Below, one piece after another: positions 11,619 through 25,027 of a stretch of DNA of 64,000 bases. The DNA comes from Hippophae tibetana (Eukaryota; Streptophyta; Magnoliopsida; Rosales; Elaeagnaceae). How positions within the stretch are numbered: position 1 is the first letter of the stretch; the number at the start of each line of letters is the position of its first letter. Made by a program: the position numbers and the translations under genes. The notes below the pieces were generated by a model. The model was not told the DNA's origin, did not search any database, and saw only the letters and a program-made list of their open reading frames with translations. The stretch lies in NCBI GenBank assembly GCA_037013495.1, contig CM072810.1, forward strand, positions 52,872,843 through 52,936,842, given 5' to 3'.

Positions 11619-13404
11619 AACTTCACCTCGAACTTGTGCTTTTATGGGATACAAATTCGGAGATCATGTTTTGATAACAAATATAGGAAAAATAGCTAAT
11701 CCTTCCTTCCTAAAGCTTAAGCTTCCCATACGGGACGCTTGAACTGTCACCCTTAATCCTCGTTGAAAGATCACAACAAGTCACGAGGCTGTTACCCCCC
11801 GTGCACGACACAAGTCATTCTAAATGACACTTGGAAACAACATAGAAAGGTTACCCACAACAACGAACCCCCGGATGGTACTTACCTCGGTTGCATCATT
11901 CCGTCTCTTGTAAGCGAACTTCCCCTCTAACTTGTGCTTTTATGGGATACAAATCGGAGATCATATTTTGATACCAAACATAGGAAAATAGTTAATCCTT
12001 CCTTCCTAAATCTTAAGCTTTCAATACGGGACGCTTGAACTGTCACCCTTAATCCTCTTTCAAAGCTCACAACAAGTCACGAGGATGTTACCCCCCCGTG
12101 CACGACACAAGTCATTCTAAATGACACTTGGAAACAACAAAGAAAGGTTACCCACAACATAGAACCCAGGGATGGTACTTACCTCGGTTGCATCATTCCG
12201 TCTCTTGTAAGCGAACTTTACCTCGAACTTGTGCTTTTATGGGACACAAACCTCAGATCATGTTTTGATACCAAACATAGGAAAAATAGCTAATCCTTCC
12301 TTCCTAAAGCTTAAGCTTTGAATACGGGACGCTTGAACTGCCACCCTTAATCCTCGTTCAAAGCTCACAACAAGTCACGAGGATGTTACCCCCCCGTGCA
12401 CGACACAAGTCATTCTAAATGACACTTGGAAACAACAAGGAAAGGTTACCCACAACAACGAACCCAGGGATGGTACTTACCTCGGTTGCATCATTCCATC
12501 TCTTGTAAGCGAACTTCACCTCTAAGTTGTGCTTTTATGGGATACAAATCGGAGATCATGTTTTGATACCAAACATAGGAAAATAGCTAATCCTTCCTTT
12601 CTAAACCTTAAGCTTTCAATACGGGACGCTTGAACTGTCACCCTTAATCCTCGTTCAAAGCTCACAACAAGTCACGAGGATGTTACCCCCCTGTGCATGG
12701 CACAAGTCATTCTAAATGACACTTGGAAACAACATAGAAAGGTTACCCACAACCACAAACCCAGGGATGGATACTTACCTCGGTTGCATCATTCCGTCTC
12801 TTGTAAATGAACTTCACCTCGAACTTGTGCTTTTATGGGATACAAATTCGGAGATCATATTTTGATACCAAACATAGGAAAATAGTTAATCCTTCCTTCC
12901 TAAAGCTTAAGCTTTCCATGCGAGACGCTTGAACTGTCACCCTTAATCCTCGTTCAAAGATCACAACAAGTCACGAGGATGTTACCCCCCCGTGCACGAC
13001 ACAAGTCATTCTAAATGACACTTGGAAACAACATAGAAAGGTTACCCACAACAACAAACCCAGGGATGGATACTTACCTCAGTTGCATCATTCCGTCTCT
13101 TGTAAGCGAACTTCACCTCTAACTTGTGCTTTTATGGGACACAAATCGGAGATCATATTTTGATACCAAACATAGGAAAATAGTTAATCCTTCCTTCCTA
13201 AATCTTAAGCTTTCAATACGGGACGCTTGAACTGTCACCCTTAATCCTCTTCAAAGCTCACAACAAGTCACGAGGATGTTACCCCCCCGTGCACGACACA
13301 AGTCATTCTAAATGACACTTGGAAACAACATAGAAAGGTTACCCACAACAACAAACCCAGGGATGGATACTTACCTCAGTTGCATCATTCCGTCTCTTGT
13401 AAGC
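11619..13404. repeat. 6-monomer HOR, 1787 bp, copy 3 of 3
   Basis: Same order as copies 1 and 2. It is followed by an F monomer (13443) and not by a fourth unit. This copy plus its right flank reappears about 6.56 kb downstream: GAACCCCCGG 11865 and 18420 (6555 bp), TCGTAG 13443 and 20001 (6558 bp). The 3-base increase equals the change of the C-run from seven to ten at 19837-19846. Confidence 0.88.
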
Positions 13405-16400
13405 GAACTTCACCTCGAACATGTGCTTTTATGGGACACAAATCGTAGATCATGTTTTGATACCAAACATAGGAAAATAGCTAATCCTTCCTTCCTAAAG
13501 CGTAAGCTTTCAATACGGGACGCTTGAACTGCCACCCTTAATCCTCGTTGAAAGCACACAACAAGTGACGAGGATGTTACCCCCCGTGCACGACACAAGT
13601 CTTTCTAAATGACACTTGGAAACAACAAAGAAAGGTTACCCACAACAACGAACCCAGGGATGGTACTTACCTCGGTTTCATAATTCCGTCTCTTGGAAGC
13701 GAACTTCACCTCTAAGTTCTGCTTTTATGGGATACAAATCGGAGATCATGTTTTGATACCAAACATAGGAAAATAGCTAATCCTTCCTTCCTAAAGCTTA
13801 AGCTTTCAATACGGGACGCTTGAACTATCACCCTTAATCCTCGTTCAAAGCTCACAACAAGTCACGAGGATGTTACCCCCCCGTGCACGACACAAATCAT
13901 TCTAAATGACACTTGGAAACAACCTAGAAAGGTTACCGACAACAACAAACCCAGGGATGGATACTTACCTCGGTTGCATCATTCTGTCTCTTGTAAAGGA
14001 ACTTCACCTCGAACTTGTGCTTTTATGGGATACAAATTCGGAGATCATGTTTTGATAACAAATATAGGAAAAATAGCTAATCCTTCCTTCCTAAAGCTTA
14101 AGCTTTCCATGCGGGACGCTTCAACTGTCACCCTTAATCCTCGTTCAAAGATCACAACAAGTCACGAGGATGTTACCCCCCCGTGCACGACACAAGTCAT
14201 TCTAAATGACACTTGGAAACAACATAGAAAGGTTACCCTCAACAACAAACCCAGGGATGGATACTTACCTCGGTTGCATCATTCCGTCTCTTGTAAATGA
14301 ACTTCACCTCGAACTTGTGCTTTTATGGGATACAAATTCGGAGATCATGTTTTGATAACAAATATAGGAAAAATAGCTAATCCTTCCTTCCTAAAGCTTA
14401 AGCTTCCCATACGGGACGCTTGAACTGTCACCCTTAATCCTTGTTGAAAGATCACAACAAGTCACGAGGCTGTTACCCCCCGTGCACGGCACAAGTCATT
14501 CTAAATGACACTTGGAAACAACATAGAAAGGTTACCCTCAACAACAAACCCAGGGATGGATACTTACCTCGGTTGCATCATTCCGTCTCTTGTAAATGAA
14601 CTTCACCTCGAACTTGTGCTTTTATGGGATACAAATTCGGAGATCATGTTTTGATAACAAATATAGGAAAAATAGCTAATCCTTCCTTCCTAAAGCTTAA
14701 GCTTCCCATACGTGACGCTTGAACTGTCACCCTTAATCCTCGTACAAAGATCACAACAAGTCACAAGGCTGTTACCCCCCGTGCACGGCACAAGTCATTC
14801 TAAATGACACTTGGAAACAACATAGAAAGGTTACCCACAACAACGAACCCCCGGATGGTACTTACCTCGGTTGCATCATTCCGTCTCTTGTAAGCGAACT
14901 TCCCCTCTAACTTGTGCTTTTATGGGATACAAATCGGAGATCATATTTTGATACCAAACATAGGAAAATAGTTAATCCTTCCTTCCTAAATCTTAAGCTT
15001 TCAATACGGGACGCTTGAACTGTCACCCTTAATCCTCTTTCAAAGCTCACAACAAGTCGCGAGGATGTTACCCCCCCGTGCACGACACAAGTCATTCTAA
15101 ATGACACTTGGAAACAACAAAGAAAGGTTACCCACAACATAGAACCCAGGGATGGTACTTACCTCGGTTGCATCATTCCGTCTCTTGTAAGCGAACTTTA
15201 CCTCGAACTTGTGCTTTTATGGGACACAAACCTCAGATCATGTTTTGATACCAAACATAGGAAAAATAGCTAATCCTTCCTTCCTAAAGCTTAAGCTTTG
15301 AATACGGGACGCTTGAACTGCCACCCTTAATCCTCGTTCAAAGCTCACAACAAGTCACGAGGATGTTACCCCCCCGTGCACGACACAAGTCATTCTAAAT
15401 GACACTTGGAAACAACAAGGAAAGGTTACCCACAACAACGAACCCAGGGATGGTACTTACCTCGGTTGCATCATTCCGTCTCTTGTAAGCGAACTTCACC
15501 TCTAAGTTGTGCTTTTATGGGATACAAATCGGAGATCATATTTTGATACCAAACATAGGAAAATAGTTAATCCTTCCTTCCTAAATCTTAAGCTTTCAAT
15601 ACGGGACGCTTGAACTGTCACCCTTAATCCTCTTTCAAAGCTCACAACAAGTCGCGAGGATGTTACCCCCCCGTGCACGACACAAGTCATTCTAAATGAC
15701 ACTTGGAAACAACAAAGAAAGGTTACCCACAACATAGAACCCAGGGATGGTACTTACCTCGGTTGCATCATTCCGTCTCTTGTAAGCGAACTTTACCTCG
15801 AACTTGTGCTTTTATGGGACACAAACCTCAGATCATGTTTTGATACCAAACATAGGAAAAATAGCTAATCCTTCCTTCCTAAAGCTTAAGCTTTGAATAC
15901 GGGACGCTTGAACTGCCACCCTTAATCCTCGTTCAAAGCTCACAACAAGTCACGAGGATGTTACCCCCCCGTGCACGACACAAGTCATTCTAAATGACAC
16001 TTGGAAACAACAAGGAAAGGTTACCCACAACAACGAACCCAGGGATGGTACTTACCTCGGTTGCATCATTCCGTCTCTTGTAAGCGAACTTCACCTCTAA
16101 GTTGTGCTTTTATGGGATACAAATCGGAGATCATGTTTTGATACCAAACATAGGAAAATAGCTAATCCTTCCTTTCTAAAGCTTAAGCTTTCAATACGGG
16201 ACGCGTGAACTGTCACCCTTAATCCTCGTTCAAAGCTCACAACAAGTCACGAGGATGTTACCCCCCCGTGCACGACACAAGTCATTCTAAATGACACTTG
16301 GAAACAACCTAGAAAGGTTACCGACAACAACAAACCCAGGGATGGATACTTACCTCGGTTGCATCATTCCGTCTCTTGTAAAGGAACTTCACCTCGAACT

Positions 16401-18173
16401 TGTGCTTTTATGGGATACAAATTCGGAGATCATGTTTTGATAACAAATATAGGAAAAATAGCTAATCCTTCCTTCCTAAAGCTTAAGCTTTCCATGCGGG
16501 ACGCTTCAACTGTCACCCTTAATCCTCGTTCAAAGATCACAACAAGTCACGAGGATGTTACCCCCCCGTGCACGACACAAGTCATTCTAAATGACACTTG
16601 GAAACAACATAGAAAGGTTACCCTCAACAACAAACCCAGGGATGGATACTTACCTCGGTTGTATCATTCCGTCTCTTGTAAATGAACTTCACCTCGAACT
16701 TGTGCTTTTATGGGATACAAATTCGGAGATCAAGTTTTGATAACAAATATAGGAAAAATAGCTAATCCTTCCTTCCTAAAGCTTAAGCTTCCCATACGGG
16801 ACGCTTGAACTGTCACCCTTAATCCTCGTTGAAAGATCACAACAAGTCACGAGGCTGTTACCCCCCGTGCACGACACAAGTCATTCTAAATGACACTTGG
16901 AAACAACATAGAAAGGTTACCGACAACAACAAACCCAGGGATGGATACTTACCTCAGTTGCATCATTCCGTCTCTTGTAAGCGAACTTCACCTCGAACAT
17001 GTGCTTTTATGGGACACAAATCGTAGATCATGTTTTGATACCAAACATAGGAAAATAGCTAATCCTTCCTTCCTAAAGCGTAAGCTTTCAATACGGGACG
17101 CTTGAACTGCCACCCTTAATCCTCGTTGAAAGCACACAACAAGTGACGAGGATGTTACCCCCCGTGCACGACACAAGTCTTTCTAAATGGCACTTGGAAA
17201 CAACAAAGAAAGGTTACCCACAACAACGAACCCAGGGATGGTACTTACCTCGGTTACATCATTCCGTCTCTTGGAAGCGAACTTCACCTCTAAGTTCTGC
17301 TTTTATTGGACACAAATCGTAGATCATGTTTTGATACCAAACATAGGAAAATAGCTAATCCTTCCTTCCTAAAGCGTAAGCTTTCAATACGGGACGCTTG
17401 AACTGCCACCCTTAATCCTCGTTGAAAGCACACAACAAGTGACGAGGATGTTACCCCCCGTGCACGACACAAGTCTTTCTAAATGACACTTGGAAACAAC
17501 AAAGAAAGGTTACCCACAACAACGAACCCAGAGATGGTACTTACCTCGGTTTCATCATTCCGTCTCTTGGAAGCGAACTTCACCTCTAAGTTCTGCTTTT
17601 ATTGGATACAAATCGGAGATCATGTTTTGATACCAAACATAGGAAAATAGCTAATCCTTCCTTCCTAAAGCTTAAGCTTTCAATACGGGACGCTTGAACT
17701 GTCACCCTTAATCCTCGTTCAAAGCTCACAACAAGTCACGAGGATGTTACCCCCCCGTGCACGACACAAGTCATTCTAAATGACACTTGGAAACAACCTA
17801 GAAAGGTTACCGACAACAACAAACCCAGGGATGGATACTTACCTCGGTTGCATCATTCCGTCTCTTGTAAAGGAACTTCACCTCGAACTTGTGCTTTTAT
17901 GGGATACAAATTCGGAGATCATGTTTTGATAACAAATATAGGAAAAATAGCTAATCCTTCCTTCCTAAAGCTTAAGCTTTCCATGCGGGACGCTTCAACT
18001 GTCACCCTTATTCCTCGTTCAAAGATCACAACAAGTCACGAGGATGTTACCCCCCCGTGCACGACACAAGTCATTCTAAATGACACTTGGAAACAACATA
18101 GAAAGGTTACCCTCAACAACAAACCCAGGGATGGATACTTACCTCGGTTGTATCATTCCGTCTCTTGTAAATG
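13405..18173. repeat. Mosaic of A, B, D and F monomers with local duplications
   Basis: About 16 monomers without one constant period. Single F monomers occur at 13443 and 17021, with a doubled F at 17021 and 17317 (296 bp, a single-monomer duplication). The A dimer occurs at about 13930, 16320 and 17815. Two A monomers follow each other at about 14230-14810 and share TTACCCTCAAC. A dimer duplication is described separately. Single-copy changes include TTTTATTGGA near 17301 and 17601, CAAGTTTTG near 16732, and GACGCGTGAAC at 16201. Confidence 0.65.
14930..16120. repeat. Tandem duplication of a dimer, 595-bp period
   Basis: The stretch from about 14930 to 15524 repeats at 15525-16120. Both copies carry the private GTCGCGAGG variant (usual form GTCACGAGG) in the first monomer and a B monomer (ACAAACCTCAG) second. 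The 595-bp step is two monomers. The second copy leaves the pattern where GATCATATTTTG becomes GATCATGTTTTG near 16130. Confidence 0.75.
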
Positions 18174-20930
18174 AACTTCACCTCGAACTTGTGCTTTTAT
18201 GGGATACAAATTCGGAGATCATGTTTTGATAACAAATATAGGAAAAATAGCTAATCCTTCCTTCCTAAAGCTTAAGCTTCCCATACGGGACGCTTGAACT
18301 GTCACCCTTAATCCTCGTTGAAAGATCACAACAAGTCACGAGGCTGTTACCCCCCGTGCACGACACAAGTCATTCTAAATGACACTTGGAAACAACATAG
18401 AAAGGTTACCCACAACAACGAACCCCCGGATGGTACTTACCTCGGTTGCATCATTCCGTCTCTTGTAAGCGAACTTCCCTTCTAACTTGTGCTTTTATGG
18501 GATACAAATCGGAGATCATATTTTGATACCAAACATAGGAAAATAGTTAATCCTTCCTTCCTAAATCTTAAGCTTTCAATACGGGACGCTTGAACTGTCA
18601 CCCTTAATCCTCTTTCAAAGCTCACAACAAGTCACGAGGATGTTACCCCCCCGTGCACAACACAAGTCATTCTAAATGACACTTGGAAACAACAAAGAAA
18701 GGTTACCCACAACATAGAACCCAGGGATGGTACTTACCTCGGTTGCATCATTCCGTCTCTTGTAAGCGAACTTTACCTCGAACTTGTGCTTTTATGGGAC
18801 ACAAACCTCAGATCATGTTTTGATACCAAACATAGGAAAAATAGCTAATCCTTCCTTCCTAAAGCTTAAGCTTTGAATACGGGACGCTTGAACTGCCACC
18901 CTTAATCCTCGTTCAAAGCTCACAACAAGTCACGAGGATGTTACCCCCCCGTGCACGACACAAGTCATTCTAAATGACACTTGGAAACAACAAGGAAAGG
19001 TTACCCACAACAACGAACCCAGGGATGGTACTTACCTCGGTTGCATCATTCCGTCTCTTGTAGGCGAACTTCACCTCTAAGTTGTGCTTTTATGGGATAC
19101 AAATCGGAGATCATGTTTCGATACCAAACATAGGAAAATAGCTAATCCTTCCTTTCTAAAGCTTAAGCTTTCAATACGGGACGCTTGAACTGTCACCCTT
19201 AATCCTCGTTCAAATCTCACAACAAGTCACGAGGATGTTACCCCCCCGTGCATGACACAAGTCATTCTAAATGACACTTGGAAACAACATAGAAAGGTTA
19301 CCCACAACCACAAACCCAGGGATGGATACTTACCTCGGTTGCATTATTCCGTCTCTTGTAAATGAACTTCACCTCGAACTTGTGCTTTTATGGGATACAA
19401 ATTCGGAGATCATATTTTGATACCAAACATAGGAAAATAGTTAATCCTTCCTTCCTAAAGCTTAAGCTTTCCATGCGAGACGCTTGAACTGTCACCCTTA
19501 ATCCTCGTTCAAAGATCACAACAAGTCACGAGGATGTTACCCCCCCGTGCACGACACAAGTCATTCTAAATGACACTTGGAAACAACATAGAAAGGTTAC
19601 CCACAACAACAAACCCAGGGATGGATACTTACCTCAGTTGCATCATTCCGTCTCTTGTAAGCGAACTTCACCTCTAACTTGTGCTTTTATGGGACACAAA
19701 TCGGAGATCATATTTTGATACCAAACATAGGAAAATAGTTAATCCTTCCTTCCTAAATCTTAAGCTTTCAATACGGGACGCTTGAACTGTCACCCTTAAT
19801 CCTCTTCAAAGCTCACAACAAGTCACGAGGATGTTACCCCCCCCCCGTGCACGACACAAGTCATTCTAAATGACACATGGAAACAACATAGAAAGGTTAC
19901 CCACAACAACAAACCCAGGGATGGATACTTACCTCAGTTGCATCATTCCGTCTCTTGGAAGCGAACTTCACCTCGAACATGTGCTTTTATGGGACACAAA
20001 TCGTAGATCATGTTTTGATACCAAACATAGGAAAATAGCTAATCCTTCCTTCCTAAAGCGTAAGCTTTCAATACGGGACGCTTTAACTGCCACCCTTAAT
20101 CCTCGTTGAAAGCACACAACAAGTGACGAGGATGTTACCCCCCGTGCACGACACAAGTCTTTCTAAATGACACTTGGAAACAACAAAGAAAGGTTACCCA
20201 CAACAACGAACCCAGGGATGGTACTTACCTCGGTTTCATCATTCCGTCTCTTGGAAGCGAACTTCACCTCTAAGTTCTGCTTTTATGGGATACAAATCGG
20301 AGATCATGTTTTGATACCAAACATAGGAAAATAGCTAATCCTTCCTTCCTAAAGCTTAAGCTTTCAATACGGGACGCTTGAACTGTCACCCTTAATCCTC
20401 GTTCAAAGCTCACAACAAGTCACGAGGATGTTACCCCCCCGTGCACGACACAAGTCATTCTAAATGACACTTGGAAACAACCTAGAAAGGTTACCGACAA
20501 CAACAAACCCAGGGATGGATACTTACCTCGGTTGCATCATTCCGTCTCTTGTAAAGGAACTTCACCTCGAACTTGTGCTTTTATGGGATACAAATTCGGA
20601 GATCATGTTTTGATAACAAATATAGGAAAAATAGCTAATCCTTCCTTCCTAAAGCTTAAGCTTTCCATGCGGGACGCTTCAACTGTCACCCTTAATCCTC
20701 GTTCAAAGATCACAACAAGTCACGAGGATGTTACCCCCCCGTGCACGACACAAGTCATTCTAAATGACACTTGGAAACAACATAGAAAGGTTACCCTCAA
20801 CAACAAACCCAGGATGGATACTTACCTCGGTTGCATCATTCCGTCTCTTGTAAATGAACTTCACCTCGAACTTGTGCTTTTATGGGATACAAATTCGGAG
20901 ATCATGTTTTGATAACAAATAGAGGAAAAA
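18174..20930. repeat. Downstream copy of 11.62-14.37 kb, 22-monomer offset
   Basis: Monomer order and many private bases of the 1787-bp HOR return here (GAACCCCCGG 18420, AATCCTCTTCAAAG about 19798), followed by the F monomer (20001) and A dimer (20532) seen after the third HOR copy. The offset is 6555 bp before the C-run at 19837-19846 and 6558 bp after it. It has drifted from the source: GTGCACAACAC near 18655, GTTTCGATACC near 19117, CAAATCTCAC near 19213, GCTTTAACTGCC near 20081. The A dimer ends with AAATAGAGG near 20920. Confidence 0.78.
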
Positions 20931-20949
20931 TAGCTAATCCTTCCTTCCT

Positions 20950-22653
20950 AAAGCTTAAGCTTTCAATACGGGACGCTTGAACTGTCACCCTTAATCCTCG
21001 TTCAAAGATCACAACAAGTCACAAGGCTGTTACCCCCCGTGCACGACACAAGTCATTCTAAATGACACTTGGAAACAACAAAGAAAGGTTACCTACAACA
21101 ACGAACCCCGGGATGGTACTTACCTCGGTTGCATCATTCCGTCTCTTGTAAGCGAACTTCACCTCTAAGTTGTGCTTTTATGGGATACAAATCGGAGATC
21201 ATGTTTTGATACCAAACATAGGAAAATAGCTAATCCTTCCTTTCTAAAGCTTAAGCTTTCAATACGGGACGCTTGAACTGTCAGCCTTAATCCTCGTTCA
21301 AAGCTCACAACAAGTCACGAGGATGTTACCCCCCCGTGCAGGACACAAGTCATTCTAAATGACACTTGGAAACAACATAGAAAGGTTACCCACAACCACA
21401 AACCCAGGGATGGATACTTACCTCGGTTGTATCATTCCGTCTCTTGTAAATGAACTTCACCTCGAACTTGTGCTTTTATGGGATACAAATTCGGAGATCA
21501 TGTTTTGATAACAAATATAGGAAAAATAGCTAATCCTTCCTTCCTAAAGCTTAAGCTTCCCATACGGGACGCTTGAACTGTCACCCTTAATCCTCGTTCA
21601 AAGATCACAACAAGTCACAAGGCTGTTACCCCCCGTGCACGACACAAGTCATTCTAAATGACACTTGGAAACAACAAAGAAAGGTTACCTACAACAACGA
21701 ACCCCGGGATGGTACTTACCTCGGTTGCATCATTCCGTCTCTTGTAAGCGAACTTCCCCTCTAACTTGTGCTTTTATGGGATACAAATCGGAGATCATAT
21801 TTTGATACCAAACATAGGAAAATAGTTAATCCTTCCTTCCTAAATCTTAAGCTTTCAATACGGGACGCTTGAACTGTCACCCTTAATCCTCTTTCAAAGC
21901 TCACAACAAGTCATGAGGATGTTACCCCCCCGTGCACGATACAAGTCATTCTAAATGACACTTGGAAACAACAAAGAAAGGTTACCCACAACATAGAACC
22001 CAGGGATGGTACTTACCTCGGTTGCATCATTCCGTCTCTTGTAAGCGAACTTTACCTCGAACTTGTGCTTTTATGGGACACAAACCTCAGATCATGTTTT
22101 GATACCAAACATAGGAAAAATAGCTAATCCTTCCTTCCTAAAGCTTAAGCTTTGAATACGGGACGCTTGAACTGCCACCCTTAATCCTCGTTCAAAGCTC
22201 ACAACAAGTCACGAGGATGTTACCCCCCCGTGCACTACACAAGTCATTCTAAATGACACTTGGAAACAACAAAGAAAGGTTACCTACAACAACGAACCCC
22301 GGGATGGTACTTACCTCGGTTGCATCATTCCGTCTCTTGTAAGCGAACTTCACCTCTAAGTTGTGCTTTTATGGGATACAAATCGGAGATCATGTTTTGA
22401 TACCAAACATAGGAAAATAGCTAATCCTTCCTTTCTAAAGCTTAAGCTTTCAATACGGGACGCTTGAACTGTCACCCTTAATCCTCGTTCAAAGATCACA
22501 ACAAGTCACGAGGCTGTTACCCCCCGTGCACGACACAAGTCATTTTAAATGACACTTGGAAACAACATAGAAAGGTTACCCACAACAACAAACCCAGGGA
22601 TGGTACTTACCTCGGTTGCATCATTCCGTCTCTTGTAAGCGAACTTCACCTCT
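20950..22653. repeat. Dimer-step region at the domain border
   Basis: The CCTACAACAACG marker recurs at 21092, 21688 and 22283, steps of 596 and 595 bp (two monomers). The partner monomer varies (A type near 21490, B type near 22085), so the marker monomer was copied next to different partners. Private changes include CAGCCTTAATCC near 21284 and GTCATGAGG near 21911. Confidence 0.65.
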
Positions 22654-25027
22654 AACTAGTGCTTTTATGGGATACAAATCGGAGATCATATTTTGATACC
22701 AAACATAGGAAAATAGTTAATCCTTCCTTCCTAAATCTTAAGCTTTCAATACGCGACGCTTGAACTGTCACCCTTAATCCTCGTTGAAAGATCACAACAA
22801 GTCACGAGGCTGTTACCCCCGTGCACGACACAAGTCATTCTAAATGACACTTGGAAACAACATAGAAAGGTTACCCACAACAACGAACCCCCGGATGGTA
22901 CTTACCTCGGTTGCATCATTCCGTCTCTTGTAAGCGAACTTCACCTCTAAGTTGTGCTTTTATGGGATACAAATCGGAGATCATGTTTTGATACCAAACA
23001 TAGGAAAATAGCTAATCCTTCCTTCCTAAAGCTTAAGCTTTGAATACGGGACGCTTGAACTGCCACCCTTAATCCTCGTTCAAAGCTCACAACAAGTCAC
23101 GAGGATGTTACCCCCCCGTGCACGACACAAGTCATTCTAAATGACACTTGGAAACAACAAGGAAAGGTTACCCACAACAACGAACCCAGGGATGGTACTT
23201 AACTCGGTTGCATCATTCCGTCTCTTGTAAGCGAACTTCACCTCTAAGTTGTGCTTTTATGGGATACAAATCGGAGATCATGTTTTGATACCAAACATAG
23301 GAAAATAGCTAATCCTTCCTTTCTAAAGCTTAAGCTTTCAATACGGGACGCTTGAACTGTCACCCTTAATCCTCGTTCAAAGCTCACAACAAGTCACGAG
23401 GATGTTACCCCCCCGTGCACGACACAAGTCATTCTAAATGACACTTGGAAACAACAAAGAAAGGTTACCCACAACATAGAACCCAGGGATGGTACTTACC
23501 TCGGTTGCATCATTCCGTCTCTTGTAAGCGAACTTTACCTCGAACTTGTGCTTTTATGGGACACAAACCTCAGATCATGTTTTGATACCAAACATAGGAA
23601 AATAGCTAATCCTTCCTTCCTAAAGCTTAAGCTTTGAATACGGGACGCTTGAACTGCCACCCTTAATCCTCGTTCAAAGCTCACAACAAGTCACGAGGAT
23701 GTTACCCCCCCGTGCACGACACAAGTCATTCTAAATGACACTTGGAAACAACAAGGAAAGGTTACCCACAACAATGAACCCAGGGATGGTACTTACCTCG
23801 GTTGCATCATTCCGTCTCTTGTAAGCGAACTTCACCTCTAAGTTGTGCTTTTATGGGATACAAATCGGAGATCATGTTTTGATACCAAACATAGGAAAAT
23901 AGCTAATCCTTCCTTTCTAAAGCTTAAGCTTTCAATACGGGACGCTTGAACTGTCACCCTTAATCCTCGTTCAAAGCTCACAACAAGTCACGAGGATGTT
24001 ACCCCCCCGTGCATGACACAAGTTATTCTAAATGACACTTGGAAACAACATAGAAAGGTTACCCACAACCACAAACCCAGGGATGGATACTTACCTCGGT
24101 TGCATCATTCCGTCTCTTGTAAATGAACTTCACCTCGAACTTGTGCTTTTATGGGATACAAATTCGGAGATCATGTTTTGATAACAAATATAGGAAAAAT
24201 AGCTAATCCTTCCTTCCTAAAGCTTAAGCTTCCCATACGGGACGCTTGAACTGTCACCCTTAATCCTCGTTCAAAGATCACAACAAGTCACAAGGCTGTT
24301 ACCCCCCGTGCACGACACAAGTCATTCTAAATGACACTTGGAAACAACAAAGAAAGGTTACCTACAACAACGAACCCCGGGATGGTACTTACCTCGGTTG
24401 CATCATTCCGTCTCTTGTAAGCGAACTTCACCTGGAACTTGTGCTTTTATGGGATCCAAATCGGAGATCATGTTTTGATACCAAACATAGGAAAATAGTT
24501 AATCCTTCCTTCCTAAAGCTTAAGCTTTCCAAGCGGGAAGCTTGAACTGTCACCCTTAATCCTCGTTCAAAGATCACAACAAGTCACGAGGCTGTTACCC
24601 CCCGTGCACGACACAAGTCATTTTAAATGACACTTGGAAACAACATAGAAAGGTTACCCACAACAACGAACCCCGGGATGGTACTTACCTCGGTTGCATC
24701 ATTCCGTCTCTTGTAAGCGAACTTCACCTCGAACTTGTGCTTTTATGGGATCCAAATCGGAGATCATGTTTTGATACCAAACATAGGAAAATAGTTAATC
24801 CTTCCTTCCTAAAGCTTAAGCTTTCCAAGCGGGAAGCTTGAACTGTCACCCTTAATCCTCGTTCAAAGATCACAACAAGTCACGAGGCTGTTACCCCCCG
24901 TGCACGACACAAGTCATTTTAAATGACACTTGGAAACAACATAGAAAGGTTACCCACAACAACAAACCCAGGGATGGTACTTACCTCGGTTGCATCATTC
25001 CGTCTCTTGTAAGCGAACTTCACCTCT
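22654..25027. repeat. 8-monomer interval between C-type markers
   Basis: The two SpeI markers are 2374 bp apart (eight monomers). The order starts like the 5-mer to the right, then carries an extra B monomer (near 23560) and two adjacent E monomers with CCAAGCGGGAAGCTTG (near 24533 and 24829). That E pair recurs at about 38219 and 38517 and at 58465 and 58762, and its first half at 63815. Confidence 0.7.

Larger units (their letters stand above)
1..20950. repeat. Left array domain, marked by F-type monomers
   Basis: This part is defined by variants not seen further right. All eight copies of ATCGTAGATC are here (TCGTAG at 2431, 4213, 6295, 7187, 13443, 17021, 17317, 20001), and so is the CTAAGTTCTGC variant (from 25 to about 20275). 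The SpeI-bearing C type is absent. The last left markers are near 20.28 kb and the first right-domain marker (CCTACAACAACG) is at 21092, so the border lies about 20.9-21.0 kb. Both sides use the same monomer, so this is a change of subfamily composition and not the end of the array. Confidence 0.75.

Noticed and set aside
20532-20912. Longest open frame, 126 codons, and its 108-codon relatives at 7719, 13974, 16359 and 17848 as genes
   Set aside because: All are pieces of the same satellite monomer read in one frame across about 1.1-1.3 repeats. They open only where the CTTCAACTG variant removes a stop. No start context, domain or unique sequence supports coding.
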